DNA of 6,937 nt, taken from Pseudomonadota bacterium. GTDB lineage: Bacteria > Pseudomonadota > Alphaproteobacteria > Sphingomonadales > SMXR01. How positions within the stretch are numbered: the first letter of the stretch is position 1; each line of letters begins with the position of its first letter. Under the pieces are notes generated by a model that ran no database searches, had not been told where the DNA came from, and saw nothing but the letters and a program-made list of their open reading frames with translations. The translations under genes were made by a program, and so were the position numbers. The stretch covers positions 1-6,937 of the forward strand of contig JADFFP010000066.1 in assembly GCA_022568115.1 (NCBI GenBank). Reading direction: 5' to 3'. Shown one piece after another: positions 1 to 6,734 of this stretch.

Positions 1-1226
<1,226 letters not shown>

Positions 1227-1235
1227 ACAAAGCGT

Positions 1236-1676
1236 TTATTCAAAATCCGGCCGCAAGTGATCCTGTAGATCACCGGCGTTGCGCTCTGATGTGCATTTGC
1301 CCCTGATTGATATCCCGGCGGCATGGACGCTTTCATTATCTCCGGAGACCAGCGGATGCCACTCAGGCAAGCCTTTCCCCTCGGCCAACAGCCGGTAGGC
1401 GCAGGTTCCCGGCAGCCATTTAAACTCCGCGGCGGTCCTGGCATTAAGTTGCAGGCAGTCAGCCACCAGCTGGCCGCGCTTATGGTAATTTGTACAGCGA
1501 ATTGTTTTCAGGTCCAGAAGCCGGCACGCAACCGCGGTATATTTAACCTCGCCGGTATCTTCGTCCTCAAGCTTGTGAAGACAGCATTTGCCGCAGCCGT
1601 CACACAGCAGCTCCCACTCCTGTTTGGTCATCTCAGGCAAGGATTTTTGTTCCCAGAACCGGCGGGAGGTGTTCAT
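1236..1676 (-). CDS. YcgN family cysteine-cluster protein (UPF0260)
   Basis: Full-length 146-residue cytoplasmic protein of the YcgN/UPF0260 family, whose biochemical role is unknown to me. The family hallmark is visible: [22 protein letters not shown] with Cys25, Cys28, Cys31 and Cys32, then Cys51 in VACRLLD, Cys61, Cys74 and Cys92 (TCAYRLL), followed by the WHPLVSGD and AGISIRG blocks. Eight conserved cysteines suggest a metal or Fe-S site, which is inference. The start ATG (1674-1676) shares one base with the stop of the upstream SCO gene, and no good Shine-Dalgarno precedes it, so translational coupling to SCO is likely. It converges with gyrB. I know E. coli YcgN as the family name and leave the symbol blank because orthology is not proven here. 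Confidence 0.93.
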   Translation of the reverse strand: MNTSRRFWEQKSLPEMTKQEWELLCDGCGKCCLHKLEDEDTGEVKYTAVACRLLDLKTIRCTNYHKRGQLVADCLQLNARTAAEFKWLPGTCAYRLLAEGKGLPEWHPLVSGDNESVHAAGISIRGKCTSERNAGDLQDHLRPDFE

Positions 1677-2293
1677 CAGGACGAACCGAGATGACCAAGG
1701 ATGGCCTCCGCCAGGGCCTGGGGCGGTACATCAGAGCCGAAATGGGTGATATATTTGCCCTGCTCGTCCATCAGGTAAATATTAGAGGAATGATTAATCA
1801 GGGGTTGATCCTCGGCGGCCAGAATTTTTTCATAGGCGACTTTGTAGGCTTTGGCCACCCGCTCCATCTGCTCAAACGTGCCGGTCAGGCCAATAAAGGA
1901 GGGATGATACCTGGCCAGAAAACGCGCCACTTGATCGGGCGGATCGCGCGCCGGGTCGATGCTGATAAAGACCGGCTGCAGAACTTCAAGGACCGGCCGG
2001 TTCTCTGCAAGAATGTTCAGGGCCATGGAAATCCGGTTCATATCGAGCGGGCAAACATCCGGGCAGTTGGTATAGCCAAAATAAATCAGCGCCTTTTTTC
2101 CCAGCAGGGTCTGATCAGTCACCACATTGCCGCCGGTGTCAACCAGTTCAAACGCCCCGCCGATATCCGCTTCACCATGGCTGATAACCACTGGAGCAGG
2201 ACCCGGAGCGCGCTCGCTCAGGGTCCCGGCGAAATACCCGAGAACCAGTAAAATGATAATGGCAGCTGTCCCTTTAAGGATTTTGGGATTCAT
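1676..2293 (-). CDS. SCO family protein (SCO1/SenC/PrrC), cytochrome oxidase copper chaperone type
   Basis: Membrane-anchored thioredoxin-fold protein of 205 residues. SCO proteins deliver copper to, or reduce the cysteines of, the CuA site of cytochrome c oxidase subunit II on the periplasmic face. One N-terminal membrane segment spans about residues 10-22. The copper/redox motif TNCPDVCP gives Cys77 and Cys81, and the third ligand is His168 in the [12 protein letters not shown] block. [11 protein letters not shown] is another family block. The frame stays open to 2353, but ATG 2291-2293 is chosen because AAGGAGG (2298-2304 on the minus strand) lies four bases before it and the membrane anchor starts there. 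It is first of a two-gene unit with the YcgN-type gene. No oxidase genes are in the window, so a role in general thiol or copper handling cannot be excluded. Confidence 0.94.
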   Translation of the reverse strand: MNPKILKGTAAIIILLVLGYFAGTLSERAPGPAPVVISHGEADIGGAFELVDTGGNVVTDQTLLGKKALIYFGYTNCPDVCPLDMNRISMALNILAENRPVLEVLQPVFISIDPARDPPDQVARFLARYHPSFIGLTGTFEQMERVAKAYKVAYEKILAAEDQPLINHSSNIYLMDEQGKYITHFGSDVPPQALAEAILGHLGSS

Positions 2294-2402
2294 ACAGCCT
2301 CCTTGATCCGCCTTAATTTTTCCTGTAGCAAAGTAGCCCCTTGCCAAAACCAAGGAAAGAGGTTTCGATAAAAAACCCTGCCGGAAACAGAATCGGACTG
2401 GC

Positions 2403-2416
2403 CCCGGATGTCCGGG
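2403..2416. promoter_or_regulatory. 6-bp inverted repeat, possible operator or 5'-UTR hairpin
   Basis: CCCGGA-TG-TCCGGG is a perfect inverted repeat with a 2-bp centre. It lies 23 bp before the ankyrin gene start, in the 146-bp divergent spacer shared with SCO. It could bind a dimeric regulator or form a small mRNA hairpin. I found no confident sigma-70 promoter for either gene in this spacer, so the role is a guess. Confidence 0.35.
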
Positions 2417-2439
2417 AAATAAGAATTGCGAGCAACCTA

Positions 2440-3006
2440 ATGAAAAAGATTTTTACCTTTCTAGCCGCTTTGGGTTTGGCCGGGATTATGATGACCACTC
2501 TGGTTCCCGGCGCCGCCGCCCAGTTTTCGGACACGCATCACTTGCTGAATGCAATTGCGGACAATGAGATCGCCGATGCCCGCGGCCGCCTTTTTAACGG
2601 CGCCAATCCCAACGCCCGGCGCGGAGGAGATACCGCCCTGATTATGGCGGTCCGGGAAAAATATTACGAGATGATGCGTCTGCTGCTGGAACACGGGGCC
2701 TATCCGGACAGCAAAAGCCTCCCCGACCAGACCACCGCGGTGATGATCGCCTCCTCAAACGGGGATGAAATGGCGCTTGCCCTGTTGCTGGAGTTCAAGG
2801 CCGACGTCAACCTTGCTGACAAGCAGGGACGCACCCCTTTGATGAAAGCCGCCGCCGCGCGTAAAAGCCGGGTGATTAGAACTCTGATTGAAAACGGGGC
2901 GGATGTTTTTGCCACCGATTACACCGGGCGCGATGCCCTGCAATACGCCCAGGAGGCCCGGGCCAGGTCGGTTATTAGAATTCTCGAGGAAGCAGGGGTT
3001 AGCTGA
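2440..3006 (+). CDS. Exported ankyrin-repeat protein
   Basis: Protein of 188 residues predicted to be secreted to the periplasm. An N-terminal signal peptide (MKK, hydrophobic core about residues 4-22, cleavage probably after GAAA at residue 27) is followed by about five ankyrin repeats at residues 31-60, 63-93, 97-127, 129-160 and 162-188. The clearest repeat is the fourth, with GRTPLMKAAA and IENGADV; the first and last are degenerate caps. Ankyrin repeats mediate protein-protein contacts and the partner is unknown. The frame is open upstream to 2341, but the ATG at 2440 is preferred because it places the signal peptide at the N-terminus; its Shine-Dalgarno is weak. It is divergent from SCO and convergent with the cell wall hydrolase, so it is probably transcribed alone. 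Confidence 0.9.
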   Translation: MKKIFTFLAALGLAGIMMTTLVPGAAAQFSDTHHLLNAIADNEIADARGRLFNGANPNARRGGDTALIMAVREKYYEMMRLLLEHGAYPDSKSLPDQTTAVMIASSNGDEMALALLLEFKADVNLADKQGRTPLMKAAAARKSRVIRTLIENGADVFATDYTGRDALQYAQEARARSVIRILEEAGVS

Positions 3007-3033
3007 CCGGAATTTTCTCAGACCGGCCCTTCT

Positions 3034-3666
3034 CTAGAAAGCCCCGTCACGATAGAAGATATGGCGGCCATGCCGGGCGGTTGTTTCCAGGGAGGCAACC
3101 CAGTAAGGCAGGACGTAGTTTGCGTGATAATATGTCGCGGAATAGGTGATGTCCTCCCACCGTTCGGAAAGCGCGATATAACCGATCCGCTTGGCCAAAT
3201 CCCAGGCCTCCGGATTGTACGGGTTGTCAGAGAGGCCATCACAGGCAAACGAGAACTGGCAGCGGTGCTTCATTTTTTCATTCTGAAAAACAACCCCGCA
3301 AATGGTGTCCGGGAAACGCTGGTTCTTGGTGCGGTTTAGCACCACCTGGGCAACCGCCAGCTGGCCTTCAACCGGCTCGCTGCGGGCTTCAAAATAAATC
3401 ACCTGGGTCAGGCAGCGGCCTTCCGGGGTTTCGACCTCATCGCCCAGAACCTCAAGCGCCCAGATCAGCGTTTCCAGGTCTGCACGTTGCGCAAAGGCGG
3501 GCGCGCTGATCAGCCGAACGGTGGCTTCAACCGGGGCTTGAGCTGGCTCAGCGGCAACCGCCGCCACTGGCTTCGGTTCGGTCGGAATAATCCTGGCTTT
3601 CTCCTGCGGGGGCAGCAGCAGGGGGATCATCAGGGCGAAGGCGAATATGATTGCAAAAATCCGCAT
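3034..3666 (-). CDS. Cell wall hydrolase, SleB/CwlJ type (Hydrolase_2 domain)
   Basis: Predicted exported or inner-membrane-anchored peptidoglycan hydrolase of 210 residues. A hydrophobic N-terminus (about residues 2-18, MRIFAIIFAFALMIPLLL) is followed by an Ala/Pro-rich linker (to about 55) and a SleB-type catalytic domain (about 84-206). Family features are IYFEARSEP with the likely catalytic Glu93, then GQLAVAQVVLNR, the CQFSFACD segment (136-143) and YHANYV (180-185). In sporulating Firmicutes the family attacks spore cortex; in Alphaproteobacteria it is a housekeeping or cell-cycle envelope hydrolase of uncertain bond specificity. The frame extends to a TTG at 3684, but ATG 3664-3666 puts the hydrophobic segment first and has GGAG 12 bases upstream, a long but usable spacing. 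It converges with the ankyrin gene (27-bp gap, no clear terminator). Confidence 0.9.
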   Translation of the reverse strand: MRIFAIIFAFALMIPLLLPPQEKARIIPTEPKPVAAVAAEPAQAPVEATVRLISAPAFAQRADLETLIWALEVLGDEVETPEGRCLTQVIYFEARSEPVEGQLAVAQVVLNRTKNQRFPDTICGVVFQNEKMKHRCQFSFACDGLSDNPYNPEAWDLAKRIGYIALSERWEDITYSATYYHANYVLPYWVASLETTARHGRHIFYRDGAF

Positions 3667-3688
3667 AACTGTTTTCGGCTCCAATAGC

Positions 3689-3706
3689 GCCAGGTTGCAA
3701 GCTGGC
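3689..3706. promoter_or_regulatory. 18-bp imperfect palindrome before the cell wall hydrolase
   Basis: GCCAGGTTGCAAGCTGGC equals its own reverse complement except for one symmetric pair (positions 6 and 13), with TTGCAA at the centre. It ends 22 bp upstream of the hydrolase ATG, inside its probable leader. This shape suits a dimeric repressor site or a short mRNA hairpin near the ribosome-binding site. Confidence 0.4.
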
Positions 3707-3739
3707 CTTAATTTTCACTTTTCATTCAAATTTGGGGCT

Positions 3740-3768
3740 TAAATCATGTTTTTTAACCGGCCTGTCAA
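3740..3768 (-). promoter_or_regulatory. Candidate sigma-70 promoter for the cell wall hydrolase
   Basis: On the minus strand there is a perfect -35 hexamer TTGACA (3763-3768), a 17-bp spacer and a poor -10, GATTTA (3740-3745). It sits about 75 bp before the hydrolase ATG. The strong -35 and correct spacing favour it; the weak -10 keeps confidence low. Confidence 0.35.
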
Positions 3769-3850
3769 TGCCTCGTGGCCATTTTGGATAGAAATGTTAT
3801 TATTCATTGGGCCTTTGAATCATTATTTCATTTCAAGCCTGCGCAACTTT

Positions 3851-3883
3851 CCGAAAATTACCCGGTAAAATTCCGTTAAAAGC
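3851..3883. repeat. Three tandem 11-bp phased units
   Basis: CCGAAAATTAC, CCGGTAAAATT and CCGTTAAAAGC follow each other with CCG at 3851, 3862 and 3873, exactly 11 bp apart, each followed by an A run. Copies spaced close to one helical turn put the same face of DNA forward, as in phased A-tracts or iteron-like protein sites. A small perfect palindrome TTACC-C-GGTAA (3858-3868) overlaps the first two units. Confidence 0.4.
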
Positions 3884-3923
3884 CTGTTCTCCGAACTATA
3901 GGGGTGCGTTGCTGAGGCAAAAG

Positions 3924-3953
3924 TTGGGCGAAAATGTGATAAAAATTTGTAAA
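3924..3953 (+). promoter_or_regulatory. Candidate promoter for the DUF3126 gene
   Basis: TTGGGC (3924-3929) and TGTAAA (3948-3953, 4 of 6 matches to TATAAT) are separated by 18 bp of very AT-rich DNA, about 80 bp before the start codon. The hexamers are imperfect; the sharp AT-rich dip supports a promoter region in general. Confidence 0.3.
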
Positions 3954-4034
3954 TTAGCGGGAATCTGACGTTTACGGGTTGGATTGCTTAGAGTAAAAGC
4001 GTTGCAGAGCCCAAGAATCACCAGGAGATGCGAC

Positions 4035-4244
4035 ATGACCCCCCAGGAAACCGGCCGCTTGCAGACCTATTTGCGGGAAAAGTTCAACCTGTCCCAATTC
4101 CGGGTTAAGCCGAGACCGGGGGTCGATGATTCGGTGGAGGTCTATATCGGCGAGGAGTTTATCGCCACCATCTACCGCGATGAGGACGAAGGCGAGATCT
4201 CCTACGCCTTCACCATGACCATCCTTGAAATGGATTTGCCTTAA
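4035..4244 (+). CDS. DUF3126 family protein
   Basis: Small 69-residue protein with no signal peptide or membrane segment, matching the DUF3126 family that I associate with Alphaproteobacteria. The diagnostic part is residues 34-57, containing VEVYIGEEFIATIYRDEDEG, followed by a beta-rich end ISYAFTMTILEMDL. The function is unknown. The start is fixed by AGGAGA (4023-4028) six bases before the ATG; the frame is open further upstream, but that extension has no family similarity. It is monocistronic as far as can be seen: the gene behind it is divergent and the antiporter ahead converges on it with a 104-bp gap. No clear terminator hairpin follows the stop. Confidence 0.9.
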   Translation: MTPQETGRLQTYLREKFNLSQFRVKPRPGVDDSVEVYIGEEFIATIYRDEDEGEISYAFTMTILEMDLP

Positions 4245-4348
4245 GCCTTTTTGCTTTTTCAGTTTATTGGCGACAACTTTCAGGCCGGCGGGCGTCGCCA
4301 GCACCGGGATAAGGGTAAATCCTTCACCACGGCGGTGGTTTGGCGGTT

Positions 4349-6070
4349 TTAATCGTCACCAATATCCGGTTGGACAATAATCATTTTTTCAAGTTTGGCA
4401 TAATCGGCCTTGCGAAATTCCTGGAGAATTTTCGCGACCTTTTTCGGAGGCGCTCCAGTGGCATTCAACACCATCCCGCCCAATTGAAGGCTTGCTTCAA
4501 TCGTTTCGGGTACGGCGGCAGCCACCCCCTCGTTTTTGAGTTGACGGCTATGCTTGAGATCCCGCGCCCGGACAAAAAGGTGCAATCCTGGTACGTATGC
4601 ATGGAGGGCGGAAATTATTTTATTTGCCTGATCGGGAAGATCGATCGTTATGGCGGCTGCTCTCGCGCTTTTTGCGCCAACCGTCTTGAGAATCTCTATT
4701 TGGCTGGCATCGCCAAAGAAAACATTCATCCCGCTTTTCCGGCATTTCAAAACGCGGTCGGGATCCAAATCCACTCCAATGTAAGGAGTGCCCGCCGCCT
4801 CGAGGATTCTTGCTATAGTCTGTCCTACCCGGCCAAAACCTGCAATTATCACATGATCCTTTAGATCCGTTCCTTTTTCCTGTAACCCGGCAACGAACTT
4901 TTTATCGCGAACCAGCAGCACTTGGGAAAAGTAGTTTCCCGCCAAGGCCATTCCCGGCGTCAATAACATTGTCAAAGCCACCGTCGCCAGCAGAACCTGG
5001 GTGATCTCCAGCTCCAGCAAACCTAAAGCGCTGGCCGCCGCGAAAATGATGAACCCAAACTCTCCGCCTTGCGAAAGAAGCATTCCGACCTTGACAGAGA
5101 TTGAGGCCGTCAAGCCAAAACTCCGGCAAAGCAAGGCGGTAATAATGGTTTTGCCGATTAGAAGAGCGCTGACCAGAAATCCAATCTGCCATAAATTGGC
5201 TTGAATCAAGGCGAAATCCATTGACATTCCAACCGTCATGAAGAAAAGCCCCAGAAATATTCCCCGGAAAGGCCGGATGTCTGCTTCAACCTGGTGCCGG
5301 TATTCAGTTTCCGCCAGCAACAGGCCGGCAAGGAAAGCCCCGAGAGCTATTGATAAACCTCCCAGCGACACCAGCCACCCGGTTCCCAGGACGGTCAGCA
5401 ATGTGGTTGCTATAAAAAGCTCGGAACTTCCGGTCTTTGCTATCAAGCGGTAAATTGGCCGCAATAACAGGCGTCCGAAACCGATCACCAAAGCCAGCAC
5501 TACCGCCGCCTTGAGGGTGGCGATGCCAATGGCGCCCAGGAAAGACCCGTCTCCTTCGCCCAGCAAGGCCACCAATATCAAAAAGGGTACGACGGCAATG
5601 TCCTGAAGCAGCAATATTGCAAATGAGACTTGACCGAAACGGGACGTCAATTCACCCTTTTCCTTCAGCAACTGGAGAACAAAGGCGGTTGAAGACAAAG
5701 CCAGACCACAGCCGATTATTGCCGCCGCCTCTTTTGAGGTTCCCAAGGCCCAGGCAATGCCGCCGATTATAGATCCGGTTATAAGAACCTGAAGCAGGCC
5801 CAGCCCGAAAATATAACGCCTTAGGGATTGGAGCCGTTCGACCGACAATTCAAGCCCGATCATGAACAGCAGAAAGACCACGCCAAACTCAGCCAGCGTT
5901 TGTGCGTTTTGCGAATCTCTGATGATGGCCAGACCAAAAGGCCCGATGATTATACCTGCCGCAAGATAACCAAGCACCGGGCTGGCCCGCAAGCGCCGAA
6001 GCAAAGGGACCACCACCACCGCCGCCAAAAGAAAAATCAATACATCGTATAAAATTTCAGATTCGTTCAT
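4349..6070 (-). CDS. KefB/KefC-like monovalent cation:proton antiporter (CPA2) with RCK domain
   Basis: Inner-membrane K+/H+ exchanger of 573 residues. The transporter domain of many membrane segments (about 1-385) contains LGYLAAGIIIGP (33-44), FLLFMIGLELSVERL, ALSSTAFVLQ, the ion-path motif LLLQDIAVVP with Asp157, GLFFMTVGMSMD (274-285) and SQGGEFGFI (333-341). The cytosolic RCK_N/TrkA-N domain (about 404-525) begins with the nucleotide-binding GFGRVG (411-416) and has acidic Asp435 at the end of beta-2. The loop YRHQVEADIRPFR matches the Kef regulatory loop, keeping Glu262 and Asp264 at KefC numbering. The protein stops about 45 residues short of E. coli KefC, lacking its C-terminal tail, so glutathione gating is uncertain. 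No KefF/KefG quinone reductase is nearby. The start ATG overlaps the stop of a small upstream ORF (ATGA) and has no good Shine-Dalgarno; no other in-frame start exists before the upstream stop. Confidence 0.93.
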   Translation of the reverse strand: MNESEILYDVLIFLLAAVVVVPLLRRLRASPVLGYLAAGIIIGPFGLAIIRDSQNAQTLAEFGVVFLLFMIGLELSVERLQSLRRYIFGLGLLQVLITGSIIGGIAWALGTSKEAAAIIGCGLALSSTAFVLQLLKEKGELTSRFGQVSFAILLLQDIAVVPFLILVALLGEGDGSFLGAIGIATLKAAVVLALVIGFGRLLLRPIYRLIAKTGSSELFIATTLLTVLGTGWLVSLGGLSIALGAFLAGLLLAETEYRHQVEADIRPFRGIFLGLFFMTVGMSMDFALIQANLWQIGFLVSALLIGKTIITALLCRSFGLTASISVKVGMLLSQGGEFGFIIFAAASALGLLELEITQVLLATVALTMLLTPGMALAGNYFSQVLLVRDKKFVAGLQEKGTDLKDHVIIAGFGRVGQTIARILEAAGTPYIGVDLDPDRVLKCRKSGMNVFFGDASQIEILKTVGAKSARAAAITIDLPDQANKIISALHAYVPGLHLFVRARDLKHSRQLKNEGVAAAVPETIEASLQLGGMVLNATGAPPKKVAKILQEFRKADYAKLEKMIIVQPDIGDD

Positions 6071-6186
6071 AACATCACACCAGATAAACCAACCATGCCC
6101 CGCTGGGCCGGAACGTCAACGGCCTCATTGGGATAAACCCAGCCCGCCGCCATTAAAATCAGCAAGTCCTGAAAGACTAATTCCAT
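6067..6186 (-). CDS. 39-residue small ORF overlapping the antiporter start
   Basis: Unrecognised small ORF, ATG 6184-6186 to TGA 6067-6069. It begins MELVFQDLLILMAAGW, a short hydrophobic stretch, and ends MVGLSGVML; it has no cysteine and no recognisable domain. Support for translation is a strong ribosome-binding site, AGGGAGGG (6192-6199 on the minus strand), five to six bases before the ATG, and a four-base ATGA overlap with the antiporter start. The antiporter has no good ribosome-binding site of its own, so ribosomes ending here probably re-initiate on it. It may act mainly as a coupling leader or encode a small membrane-associated partner; I cannot tell which. No confident promoter was found in the AT-rich DNA before it. 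Confidence 0.6.
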   Translation of the reverse strand: MELVFQDLLILMAAGWVYPNEAVDVPAQRGMVGLSGVML

Positions 6187-6191
6187 CTCGT

Positions 6192-6199
6192 CCCTCCCT
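6192..6199 (-). promoter_or_regulatory. Strong Shine-Dalgarno of the small ORF/antiporter unit
   Basis: AGGGAGGG on the minus strand, five bases before the small ORF ATG. It is the only good ribosome-binding site in front of the antiporter gene, so it probably sets translation of both. Confidence 0.65.
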
Positions 6200-6241
6200 A
6201 AAGATTAAGGAAAGCCTAGAGCAAAAAATTTGATAATGAAA

Positions 6242-6250
6242 GATGGCGCG
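6242..6250. repeat. Direct copy of the tRNA-Arg 3' end (att-like)
   Basis: GATGGCGCG at 6242-6250 is identical to 6485-6493, which covers the CCA, discriminator and first acceptor-stem bases of the tRNA-Arg gene. Similarity continues with mismatches into the tRNA side (14 of 19 positions over the longer stretch). The two copies bracket a 234-bp segment rich in inverted repeats. Duplicated tRNA 3' ends often mark integration sites, but there is no integrase gene here, and a chance match in GC-rich DNA is possible. Confidence 0.35.
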
Positions 6251-6274
6251 GCTGGGAGGAAGTATTAAGAGCTT

Positions 6275-6367
6275 GGCCCTACTTCGCATAAAGCTTCCGC
6301 CGCCGCTAAAGCTATGGCGGACAAGCCGGAGGGCACTCCGCTTCGCAATTCAAGGCTCCTTAGGGCC
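6275..6367. repeat. Palindromic intergenic block B (hairpin cluster)
   Basis: Bounded by GGCCCTA (6275-6281) and TAGGGCC (6361-6367), a perfect 7-bp inverted repeat. Inside are CCGCC...GGCGG (6300-6304 with 6316-6320) around GCTAAAGC, and CGGAG-GGCA-CTCCG (6327-6340). CTTCGC occurs twice (6282 and 6341). The pattern resembles REP-like palindromic elements seen between genes in alphaproteobacterial genomes and is probably multicopy, which is inference. Confidence 0.5.
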
Positions 6368-6375
6368 TGGTAAAG

Positions 6376-6486
6376 TCCGTCTTCGTTTCGCTTTGCTGCA
6401 CTACGACGAGGCATCCGTTTCGCACGCTACTCCTCATTAATCTCGTCGTAGCTAAATTTTGCCAGGGCAAAATTAGCGAAGACGGA
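6376..6486. repeat. Nested inverted-repeat block A abutting the tRNA 3' end
   Basis: Outer arms TCCGTCTTCG (6376-6385) and CGAAGACGGA (6477-6486) are a perfect 10-bp inverted repeat whose right end touches the tRNA CCA terminus. Nested inside is a second perfect 10-bp pair, CTACGACGAG (6401-6410) and CTCGTCGTAG (6442-6451), and a compact hairpin AATTTTGCC-AG-GGCAAAATT (6455-6474). As RNA on the tRNA strand it would fold strongly just after the tRNA. It lacks the T run of an intrinsic terminator, so a REP/MITE-like element or a trailer structure is more likely. Confidence 0.6.
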
Positions 6487-6563
6487 TGGCGCGCCCGGAG
6501 GGATTCGAACCCCCGACCCCCAGATTCGTAGTCTGGTGCTCTATCCAGCTGAGCTACGGGCGC
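6487..6563 (-). tRNA. tRNA-Arg, anticodon ACG
   Basis: A 77-base cloverleaf with encoded CCA (6487-6489) and discriminator G. The acceptor stem is GCGCCCG with CGGGCGC, the D arm contains GCTCAGCTGGATAGAGC, the anticodon stem is CCAGA/TCTGG around loop CTACGAA, and the T arm is GGGGGTTCGAATCCCTC with one G-U pair. The anticodon ACG reads CGU, CGC and CGA once A34 is converted to inosine by TadA, which is established for bacterial tRNA-Arg(ACG). Confidence 0.96.
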
Positions 6564-6615
6564 AGTGCCTGCGATCCGCGGTTCGCCGCTCCGGCGCGGG
6601 AGGCGAGGCGCGCGG

Positions 6616-6644
6616 ACGTTACTGAAATCGCGCACTATTTACAA
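6616..6644 (-). promoter_or_regulatory. Candidate promoter for tRNA-Arg
   Basis: On the minus strand, TTGTAA (6639-6644) and TAACGT (6616-6621) are 17 bp apart, about 52 bp before the mature tRNA 5' end. Both hexamers are only partial matches. The left arm of the 6624/6719 inverted repeat lies in its spacer. Confidence 0.3.
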
Positions 6645-6728
6645 GCCGGCCTCGCCGGGGGCGGATGCTTGCAATCCTTAATATGGGTTGTGGTGCAAAT
6701 TGGCATTGAGTAAACTGCGCGCGATTTC
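6624..6728. repeat. 10-bp inverted repeat in the tRNA/lipoprotein divergent spacer
   Basis: GAAATCGCGC (6624-6633) and GCGCGATTTC (6719-6728) are perfect reverse complements separated by 85 bp. One arm overlaps the candidate tRNA promoter and the other lies just upstream of the candidate lipoprotein promoter. A smaller hairpin CCGGC-CTC-GCCGG (6646-6658) sits between them. Confidence 0.45.
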
Positions 6729-6734
6729 GGGGGG

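Larger units (their letters stand above)
3667..4034. other. 368-bp AT-richer divergent spacer between cell wall hydrolase and DUF3126 genes
   Basis: No credible gene lies here. The stretch is visibly more AT-rich than its neighbours and separates two outward-facing genes. It holds candidate promoters on each strand, an 18-bp imperfect palindrome close to the hydrolase start, and a run of 11-bp phased CCG/AAAA units in the middle, each listed separately. Confidence 0.7.

Noticed and set aside
1323..2251. Plus-strand ORFs of 123 and 186 codons opposite the YcgN-type and SCO genes
   Set aside because: They are antisense shadows of two genes with clear family motifs and resemble no known protein.
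2318..2347. Sigma-54-like TGGCA...TTGCT on the minus strand upstream of SCO
   Set aside because: The GG and GC elements are 16 bp apart instead of the required 12, so it cannot be a -24/-12 promoter.
3005..3036. GACCGG repeats between the ankyrin and hydrolase stops as a terminator
   Set aside because: The two copies are direct repeats with only CCGG self-pairing and no T run follows.
3667..3684. TTG start at 3684 for the cell wall hydrolase
   Set aside because: It adds six residues before the hydrophobic N-terminus and lacks a good Shine-Dalgarno; the ATG at 3666 has GGAG upstream.
3794..3868. 24-codon ORF on the plus strand in the spacer before DUF3126
   Set aside because: No convincing ribosome-binding site, no coupling to a neighbour and a composition typical of AT-rich spacer.
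4326..4351. ACCAC-GGCG-GTGGT hairpin after the antiporter stop as a terminator
   Set aside because: Stem of only five pairs, with no adjacent T run on the antiporter strand.
6360..6713. Long ORFs on both strands across the tRNA and palindromic blocks
   Set aside because: They run through the tRNA gene and inverted repeats; the apparent peptides are translations of tRNA sequence.
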